64,000 nt of DNA, taken from Globisporangium splendens (Eukaryota > Oomycota > Peronosporomycetes > Pythiales > Pythiaceae). The stretch spans positions 186,001-250,000 of the forward strand of contig VFIW01000045.1 of assembly GCA_006386115.1 (NCBI GenBank). The letters run 5' to 3'. Of this stretch, positions 32,091 to 42,647 are shown one piece after another; positions within the stretch are counted from its first letter, which is position 1; each line of letters starts with the position of its first letter. The position numbers and the translations under genes were made by a program. The notes below the pieces were generated by a model. The model was not told the origin of the DNA. It ran no database searches and saw only the letters and a list, made by a program, of their open reading frames with translations.

Positions 32091-34147
32091 CCTTGTGGGT
32101 GTGGAGTGCGGGCTGGAAACGCATGTACAAGGGATGAATGTCGAGTGACACGCACACAAAAAGAATGGAAACCGAGCAATGAATCATGAGTTTTGTATTC
32201 GTTTGGTGGCGTATGGTCGAGTTGGGGCAACAAAAACGTGCTCAGCGGACCGGAGAAAGTGGATCATGTACCGTACCTCACAAAATGAATGTTTCTGGTC
32301 AAACAGACATGACACTGGTCTTAACGACAAAAGCGATTGTAGGAAGTCGTGTCCGTGTCGTGTCTCACTTGTGTCTGAAAGTGACTGAAAGTTTGTGCGG
32401 GGTCTCAAAAATGTCCAGCAGCAGATAAGTGAACTTGTTTGCAGTCACATCTAGCAGTAAGTCGCTTATTTATCGATGTTTTATATATGCACGCACGGTG
32501 GTGACAGCAAGTAGAATGTCTCTCGCTCACAAAACTGCAGCCTACGCGGTGGTACACCATGAGTGGGAGATACACAGCACAAGAGGAGGAAGGAAGCGTG
32601 CGTGAGCGGGAACGACGATGCGCCAGCCAGCGTGTGCATCTGTGAGCGGATATGATACGTGTGTGTGTAGTAAGGTGCGTGGTAGCTTCTTTTCTTTTTT
32701 ATTGCTGAGCCTCTGCTACACCCCGCGACACGCATTTTCGTTCACCTGTGCCAATCAGCGTCGCGATATTTACCTCATGCGAAAAGCGCAATTCTTGTCG
32801 CGATGCACAAACCGTAATTTGTGTGGGAGTCTCGCTTACAGAACTACGATTTGCACACATCGCGACAAGCCTTTGGTGAGGTCAGTCCATCTACAAAAAC
32901 CTATAGAACTGAATGTTTGTGAGAATGAAGATGCTTTGATTCAGCAAGTGAGAGTCGCATGAGCACAAGGGTCATCGGGGAAACGAGGTGTGCTTGAGCC
33001 TACAAAAAGATGTTTTGTCTACCCTACAAAGCTGATAGTATAGTGTGCGCGAACTGAGGGGAGTCTTTATCGTCATGGACAAGACCGCCTTGATTTGCAC
33101 GTATGAACACGGTAATGCGCATGATCAACCACGAGGATTTTCTACACTTACGTGTGCCGCGCTTGGCAAGAGAGAACAGCATGGTAATATGACACTTACT
33201 GCACCACGCACATTGAGAGATTTGTACGTTTTGGAATTCAGTGAGCGAATAGAGATCGTGTTGCTCGCTGTGCATGAATCTCCTCCATTTCCATAAATGA
33301 ACACAAAATGAGACTTTTACTATTGTTTCAAAATCGCAAAATGGATGAGCGTTCAAAGCCGTTTTTTAAAGAAGTGTTTAAAATCACTAGATGGTCACTC
33401 GTCTTGCGTCTTTCTTTCCACACATTGTCCCTCTCTACGAAGACACCAAAGGTGGAGAACCCGAAACCTAGGCAGACAACCCACGATTGTCTGAAGACAA
33501 AATGTTGGTCATTTTGTTGAGCAATGCAAAACAAAATGATGATTGGATAAAAGCAATAAGTGCTCAAGTTGGCGAGCTGTAACTGGCTAAAATAAAGAAT
33601 CACGCAAAATTATCGTCAGCATCGGAAAAACAGACACACTGCAATCTTTCAAAATGAAAGATTCCTGTGCACGAAGTGAGCACTGCATGACAGAAGGCAA
33701 TCAAGCTATTCTGCTGGAGCGCTTCGGTGATGCGACTCGGATCAGTCTCTTACGCTTCGTTTCCCTCTCGTCGGCTGAGATGTCTAGCAAAGAGCTCAAT
33801 GGATGGTAGTCTGCGCGGCAAATTCTCGCAAATATGTACTCAATCTTCCTATAATACAGTTTGCTTTCGTTGATCTTGCAATCCTCCTCCTACTTGTGAA
33901 TTGGGAGTCAATTACTGAGGCATCTACAGCGTACCAGTGCAAATGTCTTACAACGATGGCTTCCATAGGTAAATCGGCGTCTAAATCACATCTGCTGGAA
34001 TGATCAAAGCTTGGACAGCTGGTGAAAGATGCCACAGATTATTCCCTCGATTTTTCAATCGGAGCAAAATCCGGTTGTCGTCACTTCTCATGGGTGTGCT
34101 CGTCTCAGTGCGTAATGACAACGAGACTATACACAACCATACATCTC
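32091..34147. other. Gene-poor AT-rich stretch
   Basis: About 2 kb without a gene I can support. It contains the hairpin at 32794-32869 and a small perfect palindrome near 33640 (aatctttcaaaatgaaagatt). Open frames here are short and unlike proteins. Confidence 0.4.
32794..32869. repeat. Inverted repeat / hairpin
   Basis: CTTGTCGCGATG at 32794-32805 is matched perfectly by CATCGCGACAAG at 32858-32869. The similarity continues imperfectly inward for about 15 bases, leaving a short loop. It could be the end of a small mobile element or a structured transcript. Confidence 0.55.
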
Positions 34148-34376
34148 GGAAAATGGCATCGGTCGACCGAAATGTAGCATCGTGTGGCAGCGGGAGTCGC
34201 TCGCGGTTGTTTGCGACACAGTATTTTGAGCTCATAACGGAAAAGTGTCCGCAGATCCACCGCATCGCGGCGCCGATACCGAACGTGTCAGCCTCATGGT
34301 GTTGGAGAGCCCGAGTCAATCCGTCGCCAGGATCCCGAAGGAACTCGAGCAGTTGCCTGTCTGCCGTGAGACGAAG
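34148..34376 (+). pseudogene. Alpha/beta hydrolase relic 2
   Basis: C-terminal piece of the family in three successive frames: RPKCSIVWQ, then SRLFATQYFELITEKCPQIHRIAAPIPN, then LMVLESP..SVARIPKELEQL. These match the segment from the KCRISFQGG-type strand to the C-terminus of the intact members, so at least two frameshifts are present. It resembles the SHLMVLE subgroup at its end and the member at 30485 (LFMTQYFE) in the middle. The catalytic histidine lies in the damaged junction. Confidence 0.8.
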
Positions 34377-35434
34377 CCTCCTAGAGTGCAGACAAAATAT
34401 TGAATCGCAGCGTGATGCAGGAAAGCAGAGGCAATTACGTCCTCGTCAGTGTATTTCTTGCCATTGCCTGGCGTCAACATGCTGTGAGCAAATCCCCAAT
34501 AGATTCGTCGTGGCTGGTTCGTCAAACGCTGACAACTTCAAGGTTACGAATCTGTTTGTAGGTCGTGAACACGACGGTCGAAATCCATGCCGACTCGTGG
34601 CTTTCCAAAAGCTCGGTTTCTCAACCCTTCAGCAATGATAGCGACTCGCTTGGTTGGGATTGCTGACAAATGGGCTTTGGATGCGCCAACACACCAAATT
34701 CTCTGTAATCAAGTTTTCAAAATGACTGCTCTGCCAAAACTGCGCTGCAATATCGACTGCTGTATGCGCGAACACTGCCGTCCCAGCAATCGGGTACCTG
34801 GGTTTTTATCCAACCACGCAACCATGCAACCATGCGAACAGCTCAAAAGAGCGATAAAGTGCTTTATCCAAGTGCACGCAAGCGGAGAGACCGCTTCAAT
34901 GCAAGTGGGCTCCAAAAATGCAGCTGTCTTTGTACACTGTACTGTAGGAGGCAGTTGCAGCTCGTTCCGGTATTAATTTCTTCTGCGAATGTGTCTGTCG
35001 AGGTTGAACGTTCTCCCAGTCGAGGTATCCCGCACAATTGGACCCAATCGCGCACAACACGACGTCAGTGCAGTGGGGATTAAAATAATGACCAGTAGCC
35101 AGTGCGCTCAACTAAACTGCAAAAAAAGGCCGAACGACCAATAATACACGTCTCACAGGATCTGCAACCATGCTTTCAGCGCTGGCAAATCTTCCCTCGC
35201 GATCATGGCGCCATGTTGTATGAGGACCTGGTCCAAGATGCAATCACAGAGAGCGGCCACATGAGTGCCCAATCCTGGTTTTGGTTCCCGTTGGCGCGTG
35301 GTTTCCCTCGTTGAACTCCCTGAGGATTCGCTTTCGCATCAAACCCTGCCTTGTAATCTGTCATTCTTCGAAACGACATCAAGGTCACACGTCCGACTAT
35401 CAAGAACGACCTCCAGACTACTCGCACCGCCACC
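34377..35434. other. Gene-poor stretch before the secreted protein gene
   Basis: About 1.05 kb with no supportable gene. The last 100 bases should be the promoter and leader of the small secreted protein. Confidence 0.35.
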
Positions 35435-35881
35435 ATGATCAAAAACGTGATTCTGAGCCTTTTCGCCGTCGCGGTCGCTCACACCAGCACCGTCGTCAAC
35501 GCTGAAGCCGAAGTAGCTCAAGTCCAAGAAAACTCGGAAGCCGTCGGTGCACTCGTGATGGGCGGGATCTCGGTTGCCACGACCGTGATCCCGTTGATCG
35601 AAAAGCTGTTCAAGAACAAGAAGCAGTGCCAGCAAGTTGCCTGCTGGATCTCGACGCCAAAGTGCTACCAGCAGGTGGCGGACCAAGTTCAGAACCAGAT
35701 CTTCAAGGGCCGTGACGGGTACGTCATCGAGAGCCACGGCAGCTCGGGTGCGTGGGTTCGCTACTGGCGTGTCAAGACCGAGGTCCAGCAATCCATGACC
35801 ATTGCAAGCGGCAAGTGCGACGACGGCTCTTCTTTTGCGGTTTTCAACTGCCAGCGAACCGCTGGCAAAGTGCACTGCTAA
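35435..35881 (+). CDS. Small secreted cysteine-containing protein, candidate effector
   Basis: 148 residues. An N-terminal signal peptide (positive MIKN, hydrophobic core to about 20, NAEAE after it) is followed by an acidic then a basic (KLFKNKKQ) segment. Six cysteines lie at about 65, 70, 77, 129, 138 and 148 (the last residue), suggesting three disulfides in an extracellular protein. I recognise no family. No RxLR or LxLFLAK word is visible. Size, secretion, cysteines and location in an accessory island next to an NLP fit an apoplastic effector or other secreted protein, which is inference only. Confidence 0.75.
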   Translation: MIKNVILSLFAVAVAHTSTVVNAEAEVAQVQENSEAVGALVMGGISVATTVIPLIEKLFKNKKQCQQVACWISTPKCYQQVADQVQNQIFKGRDGYVIESHGSSGAWVRYWRVKTEVQQSMTIASGKCDDGSSFAVFNCQRTAGKVHC

Positions 35882-36691
35882 GGGTGTTGCTGGACGCCAG
35901 TGTTGCCTCTCCTAGACCCTCAGAACAAATTGTGCATGCAACGAGACGTTTTATATCCAGCATGAAGCATAAGTATCGAATACAAAGACGGGAGGCTTGA
36001 TTTGAATGCTCACTTATATTTTTCTTTGGGCATAACGCGACGTTCTTCATCTCCTTGCGAACAATGTCCTGAGTACGTTTCAGAGAGGCACTAAGATGTG
36101 CTGTAAGACACAGCCTAAGCAAAATCCGCTTAGACAAAGTCAATGCGAATTGAGACGGACCCTGTCTAGTCTGTATGGTGGGGGTGGAACAAACAATAAG
36201 CAACTGGTGGTAGCTTTGGCAGATAGTTCGTTTACTGAGTATACTAGAAAGCAGCAGACAATCACGGTCTAAAGAAGGACACTAGCAGCACTTCTATGGA
36301 TATCAAAGAGTGTATTTCGAGCACCGTGTTCGCAGAATATGCGGTCTGCGTACTCATCGAAGCGTGCCGTCAAGCGTTCGTTCAAACACGTTGCGTCGTT
36401 GCATTTCTGGTGAGCAGGGGCGCTCTCCTTCAAGTGGGCACAAGCAGAGAGACCTGCTCCCACTTTCGTATAGAAAATGAATCTTGCATCCCACTCTATT
36501 GACAGCCAATGCGTGTGGTGGTGTTGTGCACCCACCATCCAGTACACCAAAGTGAGAAGTAATCCGTTGTGATTAGATGAGATGTGATCCAGATGGCATG
36601 TTCAACAAAGAAACACTCAACACAGTGATTAATAATGCATCTATCTCCTCAGATCCGCCCTCGTCACAACTGAAAACGACAGCACGGTCTC
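35882..36691. other. Interval after the secreted protein gene
   Basis: 810 bases without a supported gene; includes the 3' UTR of the secreted protein gene on the left and the upstream region of the hydrolase gene on the right. Confidence 0.35.
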
Positions 36692-37713
36692 ATGAGCACC
36701 ATGAAAGCAGCAGGCGCGACGCTGCTGTTCGCACACGGCGGTGGATTCTGCAAGGAGATCTGGGACCCGATCATTCGTCGGCTGCAGGTATCGCCGCTGC
36801 TGATGCAGCAGAAAGCAGCCACGCGACTCGTCACGTTTGACTTTCCGTACCATGGCAGCAAGCGCGACGACTCCGTTCCCAGCAAAGTGCAAATGAGCAC
36901 CCCGACGTCACCACGTGTAATCCATCCAGGCAATCACTGGATAGAGTGGGCCACTGCGGATGTACGGCATCGACTCGAAGAAATCCGTGCAACTGGAGAG
37001 GGGCAGCGAACGCCGCTGATCGGCATCGGGCACTCCATGGGCGCCGTCGCGATGTGGAACACCGAAGTCGCGCACCCAGGCTCGTTCGATGGGCTGATTC
37101 TGTTTGAGCCTGTGTACTTTTGGAAACTACCTGGTGAGAGTAAATCGATCGATTTCTTGGTGACCGTCACGCTGCAGCGAGACTCTAAATGGTAAGCAAG
37201 CAGATATACTCCGCTTTTCCATGCATGCGTGTCTAATGTCTCTCTACTGCACCGTTTCTTCTTTGTTCTTTGTTCTTTTGCAGGCCATCGCGCGATGCTG
37301 CAGTTGCACATTTTGATGCGCTGCGCAATTTCGCGTCGTGGGATCGCGAATCGCTCAAGAGCTATCTTCATGGCGCGCTTGTCAACCACAACGACGATGA
37401 CAGCAACTCGGTCTCGCTCGCGTGCCATCCGCTCATCGAGGCCTCACTATACTCTGGCACGATGCTCTCACTCACGGAGAATGAGCTCGTACGTCCAAAA
37501 TGCCGAGTAGTGTTCCAAAGTGGCGAGCGAACGCAAATGTTTAGGCACGACTTGTTCTGCAGCCTCGCTGCAGCCCACCCAGACATCTACAAGGTGGCGC
37601 CTCCGATGCCCAAGACGTCGCATCTCATGGTGCTGGAAGACCCGGCCGAGACAGCACGTCGGATCCCGGGAAGCTTGGCGGAGTTCGCCCCGTTTCAAGA
37701 CCACAGTTCGTGA
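36692..37713 (+). CDS. Alpha/beta hydrolase, intron-containing member on plus strand
   Basis: Exon 1 36692-37191, intron 37192-37283 (GTAAGC...TTTTGCAG, 92 nt), exon 2 37284-37713. The join gives SKW-PSRDAA. FAHGGG, IGHSMG and [10 protein letters not shown] are present. It is closest by eye to the member at 27333. It lies 5 kb from the other intact members, separated by two relics of the family, and is on the opposite strand to most. No lesions; substrate unknown. Confidence 0.83.
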
Positions 37714-37805
37714 TCGCCGTCTTCAAAATTGCAGTTGACAAGTTCCTCAATCAAACTTTAAATTTCATGTGCGAGTCCACAAATGTTTCAAAATCTGTGG
37801 ACAGA

Positions 37806-37906
37806 ACAAATTCGGTTTTAGAAGATATCGAAAATGATGAAAATTGCACAAATGTCAAGTTGACACATTTTTCATCATGTCCAATGTCTTCTAAAACCGA
37901 ATTTGT
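37806..37906. repeat. Fold-back hairpin of about 100 bp
   Basis: A 20-base word beginning acaaattcgg (37806-37825) has its perfect complement at 37887-37906. Imperfect pairing continues to the centre, where aaatgtcaa meets ttgacacattt with almost no loop. The whole 101 bases form one long near-palindrome. No protein is encoded. It could be a miniature inverted-repeat element or a small-RNA precursor. Confidence 0.75.
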
Positions 37907-38049
37907 TAACATCGTTGTATTGGACAATAAAATCTGATTTATAGCCAATCCCCAGCACTTTCCGATCGTGTCATATTTCCGCAGTCCACCATTTCCGTGA
38001 GCATGGCTACGAGCGGGGCTCACTCATCCGTGCTGCTTGGCACGCGGCC

Positions 38050-38607
38050 CATGATTAACAGTGTATACGAGAGTTCGTTGCTCGTGAACGAGGCTGGCGC
38101 TGCTGCGTTCTTTGAAGAGATTGCGGTAAAGACATCTCGTCCGTCCAAGCTCGTGATCGACTGAGTGCTCAACGACCTGTTTGGTCTCTTGAAGGTAACG
38201 AATGGAGACATCGCCAGTAGCCCTGTGAGCGCACAAGAACTTGGTAAACTGATTGATCTCATTGTGGACGACACGCTTTTGGGGGAAAATCACCAAGGAT
38301 CTCTTGTTTCATTAAACCACGCAGATGGTGAGGACAGGCGACGAAATAGCTCACGCTGCAGACCGCGGAGGAGAGAGGCTGGAAGAAGATCCAAGACGAC
38401 GTGACCATTCGCGCATAAATGCCAATCGGTACTCGAGACCCAGTAAGTTAAACAAACAAGAACCTCGGTGCTTTCTTGAATGACAGGACGCAGTCCTTTG
38501 TTTTTTTTGTCGTCCTGACCATGAAAACTGCGGCAGCCGCTTGAACTCCGAGCGCACAAACACTATTAAGCAAGAGTTTCTTGACGCACACAAGCAGCAA
38601 TGAAGAA
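38050..38607 (+). pseudogene. Decayed copy of the 3' end of gatB
   Basis: Matches the C-terminal region of the GatB gene at the right end of the window, in opposite orientation. YESSLLVNEAGAAAFFEEIAVKTSRPSKLVID is followed by a TGA where the intact gene has Trp, then VLNDLFGLLKVTNGDIASSPVSAQELGKLIDLIVDD. It continues through a damaged stretch to the homologue of the last exon, ending ELLDAHKQQ-like at about 38605. The intact gene's 103-nt intron is reduced to a few bases beginning GTAAGTT. It is therefore a decayed partial duplication, at roughly 85-90% identity by eye. Confidence 0.85.
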
Positions 38608-40156
38608 GGGGAAGAACCTGAATACCCAGAGACGAACCAAAACGCCAACAATCAAAATGAATACCACACGGTATGCAACTCGGCGTTTTTCTGTCGTGGT
38701 CTCTGTGTCTATCTTTGGGTCGAGCAATAACGTGAAGTGTCGTGCAATCTCTCCACACGCGAGCCACCTGATCATCAGACAACGCAGTCGTTGCCGATCT
38801 GAGGCGTCCTTGGTCTCGCGAGAAGGCAGCAAATAATTCTAACCGCTAAAAGAGCGTGGTGAGCATTCTCTTTCTCGCTGCTGTGACCACAAAGCGAGTT
38901 TTGTGCTCGCGACGATGAGAAAGAAAAGCTCGATCACTGGTCCAAGCAACAACGGTGGTGTGGGTGCAGGGACAGCTCCTGACCAATCTGCATTGCCTCA
39001 AGTGAACGAAAGGGATCTATCGTCGCACCCAAAAAAGCTTCAAGCTTCCAAAGCGACCCAGTCGAAGCATACGAACCAGATCTCACAAGACGACGTGTTC
39101 CAGTTTGTGCACCGTCTGGGCATTTTTATAGCCGCGCTGGTGTACGTAGCCACTGAATTCTGACTTGAAGCTACCCGAACCCGTCATATCGTGAGTGATC
39201 ACCGAGAAACCACTCAACTGTGCATCCACGGCAGAAGTTTTATCTGCTTCTGACCTTGAACCACCACAATGTACGAGAGCGAGCAGCAAAACCACACCTA
39301 TCGCGAAAAGCCAACGTTAAAAGAAGAAGTCACCCGATCTTGGAATGAATTTGTCTGCTTTGAATGGTTTGCATTAGAAGCAAATGCCATCGTTGGAGGA
39401 AAGATCGCAGAAATGAGCAACAGTATCTAAGTTGTCAACGACAAGTTTAACGAGCAGATAAGATTATAAAGGTTTTGTGAGCAAAAACGAACCAAAAAAC
39501 TCGCTGTGGCACAATCAAACGCATATTCTTGTGCCAATGCACTTTTCTTTCCTGCAGATCCATAAGACGAACGCTGCTTTTCCGGAAGAGACAGCAGTGG
39601 TGTCGGTTGCCCCAGCGCGGGAACAGAACTCTCGGTAACGTTAGCGTCCGACCCGAGCCGGGTCTGGAGCACGACAGGCGGCGTCAAATCGCTTTCTGAG
39701 CTCCTCGTTGTCGGCACGCTGCTACAGGATAAAACCAGCCATTTCGCCGTGTCAGTGTCATGAGATTGACATCGAATGGACCTTGATGTGGGTGGATACA
39801 ACTGTCCCTGCTGCCTTAGCCCGCGCCTCGAAATCCTTCCCAAAATGATAAATGGCGTGATTTGCTGCTCAATGCCATCGAGCTTCTGGTGTTTCGCTCA
39901 CATATTCTTCCTGCAGGACTCAATGCCGCATAAATGTGGTTCCGCACCTTCAAATCGTCAAGTGCCTTCTTCAACTCTGCAACGTACGAGACAGAAACAG
40001 CAGCTGGTAGGTTCGTTCGAACGCGCTTTGGGGAACCGCCACCTGGAATGTGTTTAGTTTCCTGATTCAGTTGTTAACTGCAGCAGATCCCAAGATCGCG
40101 ATCCAGCGATGAGAGGAGACTCAAGTTTGTCCGAGTGCTTCGACCAGCCTCCTCGG
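38608..40156. other. Interval between gatB relic and NLP gene
   Basis: About 1.5 kb. A plus-strand frame from ATG 38915 (83 residues, ending in a hydrophobic segment FVHRLGIFIAALVYVATEF) and one from ATG 39270 (53 residues) are possible small genes or exons, but neither has independent support. Minus-strand translation at about 39830-40000 includes a coiled-coil-like ELKKALDDLKVRN segment with frameshifts around it, perhaps a decayed gene. Confidence 0.3.
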
Positions 40157-40172
40157 TCTCATTTTGCAATTT
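40157..40172 (+). promoter_or_regulatory. Oomycete initiator motif of the NLP gene
   Basis: TCTCATTTTGCAATTT matches the initiator consensus at 15 of 16 positions, 61 bases before the ATG at 40218. Confidence 0.7.
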
Positions 40173-40217
40173 GCAATCAAGTTGATCCAGCGACTCCCCC
40201 AGTCCTCGAAAGCCACG

Positions 40218-40934
40218 ATGATGAAGATCACCTACACGCTGCTTGTCTCGGCGCTCGCGGCTGTCGCCGCCGTCCAGGCTGGTTCCATCGGTCATGACCA
40301 AGTCGTGCCATTCGCTGAGCCAGCAGCGACGACCGCTTTGCAGAAAGTGGCGCTCAAGTTCAAGCCACAGATCCACATCTCGAACGGATGCCACCCGTAC
40401 CCAGCCGTGGACGCTGCGGGTAACACAAGTGGTGGTTTGAAGCCAAATGGCTCGCAAAGCGCTGGTTGCAAGGGGTCTGGCAAAGGAACCCAAGTCTACG
40501 GCCGCGGGGCAGCGTACAAGGACGTGTACGCGCTCATGTACTCGTGGTACTTTCCGAAAGACTCGCCGATCACGGGCATGGGCCACCGTCACGACTGGGA
40601 GCACGTGGTCGTGTGGATCGACAACGTGAATGCTGCGAACCCAAAAATCCTGGCTGTTTCGCCATCGGCGCACAGTGGGTACCAGAAGTACGCACCTCCA
40701 AAGGCTAACACGGTCGATGGCACCAGCGTCAAGGTGGATTACACTAGCAAGGTCGTGATCAACCACGCGTTGGACTCGACTACCGCGGCTGGCGAGAAGC
40801 AGCCATTGATCATGTGGGACCAGATGACGCAAGCCGCGCGCACGGCACTCGAGAACACCAACTTTGGCGATGCCAACGTGCCAATGAAGGACGGCAACTT
40901 TATGGACAAGCTCGCCAAGGCGTATTACAAGTGA
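40218..40934 (+). CDS. NLP (necrosis and ethylene inducing-like protein), secreted
   Basis: 238 residues from ATG 40218; a second ATG follows at once. A signal peptide (about 1-21, ending AAVQA) precedes the mature protein. The NPP1 domain carries the family heptapeptide GHRHDWE at 122-128, which coordinates the metal needed for activity. C58 and C84 form the single conserved pair of type 1 NLPs. SWYFPKD before it and the later HSGYQKY region also fit. NLPs of this type are secreted cytolysins that bind plant sphingolipids and permeabilise eudicot membranes; whether this one is cytolytic cannot be told. Frame intact, no intron. It sits at the edge of the accessory island with its own initiator motif. 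Confidence 0.95.
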   Translation: MMKITYTLLVSALAAVAAVQAGSIGHDQVVPFAEPAATTALQKVALKFKPQIHISNGCHPYPAVDAAGNTSGGLKPNGSQSAGCKGSGKGTQVYGRGAAYKDVYALMYSWYFPKDSPITGMGHRHDWEHVVVWIDNVNAANPKILAVSPSAHSGYQKYAPPKANTVDGTSVKVDYTSKVVINHALDSTTAAGEKQPLIMWDQMTQAARTALENTNFGDANVPMKDGNFMDKLAKAYYK

Positions 40935-41144
40935 GCGTACTCGAGCGTGTAGTCATGCGACCCATGCGCAATTTTGTTGCTGAATGCATAACCAATTTAT
41001 CGTGGCGAGTGGTACACTCAGATACGGACTATCTACCGTGTGGACGCGTTTGGGAACCCCGCGATCCACGTTTAGCTACTAGCTACCGGCTCAATTCTGC
41101 TGACCTAGGTAACTCTAATATCATGCGCTTGCAAAGCTCGTAGA

Positions 41145-41475
41145 TGTTAATTGCAGCATTGACGTCTCGATCCCAAGTCGTTCTGCACTGCGGATTGGGG
41201 CAGCGAAGGACAGCATACTACTCATCGACGAGCACGACTGTCGCCCGCTTAGCCAGCTCCTTAGACCCTTCACTGAACCATGCGCATGCTCCGAATGTGT
41301 TTTGGGTCACTCCAGTCTCCCAAAGCGACACAGACCTGCGGGTTCGGCGTCGGGACCAATTGCGCTGCGAGTTTCGTGCTGGTACTACGATACTCGAGCG
41401 CGCAAGATGCACTGCCATTGCTATAGAAGCGAGTGACCATGGCAGATTGCGCACAAGAGTTGCAAGCCCACACAT
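41145..41475 (-). pseudogene. TnpB/Fanzor-like nuclease remnant
   Basis: Minus-strand pieces in shifting frames: CVALGDWS with PKHIRS (a strand like the RuvC-II GD region), then KELAKRATVVLVDE ending in a stop, then LRCPNPQC..TWDRDVNAAINI. The last is the C-terminal signature of TnpB and eukaryotic Fanzor proteins: zinc-finger cysteines followed by the RuvC-III D in RDVNAA-NI. The usual first cysteine pair (after the VDEYRTS-type word) is deleted, and the N-terminal guide-binding part is not found. It is a dead relic, identified by motif only. Confidence 0.55.
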
Positions 41476-41529
41476 TGAGCTCCTTGTTCCAGAATCACAC
41501 GCAGTGCTCACTGTAAGGCACTCTGGCAT

Positions 41530-42647
41530 ATTCCAACTGTAAGAGGAATAGGCTATTTGATGGTTTTTGTTGTCAAGCCAACCCATTGGCCAAAACGAAG
41601 GAAGCAGCGGGTCGGGTCTCTCATAATTTGGAATGCTGGACCCATTATGTCTTGCAGACTCAGACCGTCTGCATACAAATTTTTCTATCAAAATGGGTCT
41701 GGGGTTGTGTGTTTAGCCTGCTCAACCCACCTGCCTGTTTGTGATCTTCAACAGTCACTTCCAAAAAAAAAAAAGCAGTTAAAGATTGGACGCCTCGCAA
41801 AGCCACACGCACACACAACGCACAAGAATAAACTGTAACCGCTAGCCACGAAAGAGACAAGCAGACGCGTAACCACCGCCTGGTCGGAAAAGCGAAAATA
41901 GAAAGAGCACGGAAAGAAAGCAAAAGAACACGCGACGTGCCCGTTTGTTTGGCTGCTGCTGTTGAGAGTGCCAACAGGCAAGTGAACATGCGTGGAAAAC
42001 ACATGGGGATGTCCGTTATAAAGGCGCTTTATGGGCTCCAAAGGGCGCTGCCAATTGCGCTTGCGGCTGTTCCCAGTATTTTTATCCCTTCTGCTTTCGT
42101 TCTTTTCGGGGTAACGCTCTCAGACATGCGACTAGGCGCACGCAACTGGAAACCTGAAACACCCCAAATAACCGAGTTATAAACTCCCACTTCAGTAAAA
42201 ATAACGCCCAGCAGTCTCTTTTTTTTAGGGGGTTACGCTTTTTTTTTTTTTTTTTTTCGTGCGGGGCGACTGCAGACGCGCTCGCCTGCTTCTTGGCTGC
42301 CAGCCCTCGAGCTATTCGTGTGCCATTGTAAAAATAGCCTCCCAGGCGCCGCGTCCACTCTCCAGAGCAAGAAACAAGCCCCGCGCCGCTCTCCTCCGCC
42401 GTCTTTTACGCACACTATCTGAAGCAGCCTCGCGAGTATTTTTAAAAGCCGCGTGCACGTCAAACGCAGAAGACTCGCTTCTGCAGCAAGGCGCTATTTA
42501 TATTTGCGCCATCGTCGTCGTCGGGCTATCTAAAGCGCTCCCATCCCCTTCCGGTACGTACCCTCCATTCACGTGACATGCAAGCGTTCAATCATATAAT
42601 GACGATGTCTCTACGCATGTATCCATGTGAAGTCTACTACTGCAAGC
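41530..42647. promoter_or_regulatory. Upstream region of the MADS-box gene with repeated MEF2-like cores
   Basis: No gene supported. Five TA(A/T)4TA cores lie at 42077-42084, 42196-42203, 42329-42336, 42437-42444 and 42495-42502, in a stretch that is otherwise GC-rich. This is the binding core of MEF2-type MADS proteins. A T-run sits at 42240-42257 and an A-run at 41764-41775. Autoregulation of the adjacent MADS gene is inferred. Confidence 0.5.

Noticed and set aside
37806..37906. Fold-back as a tRNA or known structural RNA
   Set aside because: No cloverleaf, no T-arm or anticodon arm; one long hairpin only.
41144..41542. 132-codon plus-strand frame as a gene
   Set aside because: It is the complement of the TnpB/Fanzor-like relic; the minus-strand motifs explain its openness.
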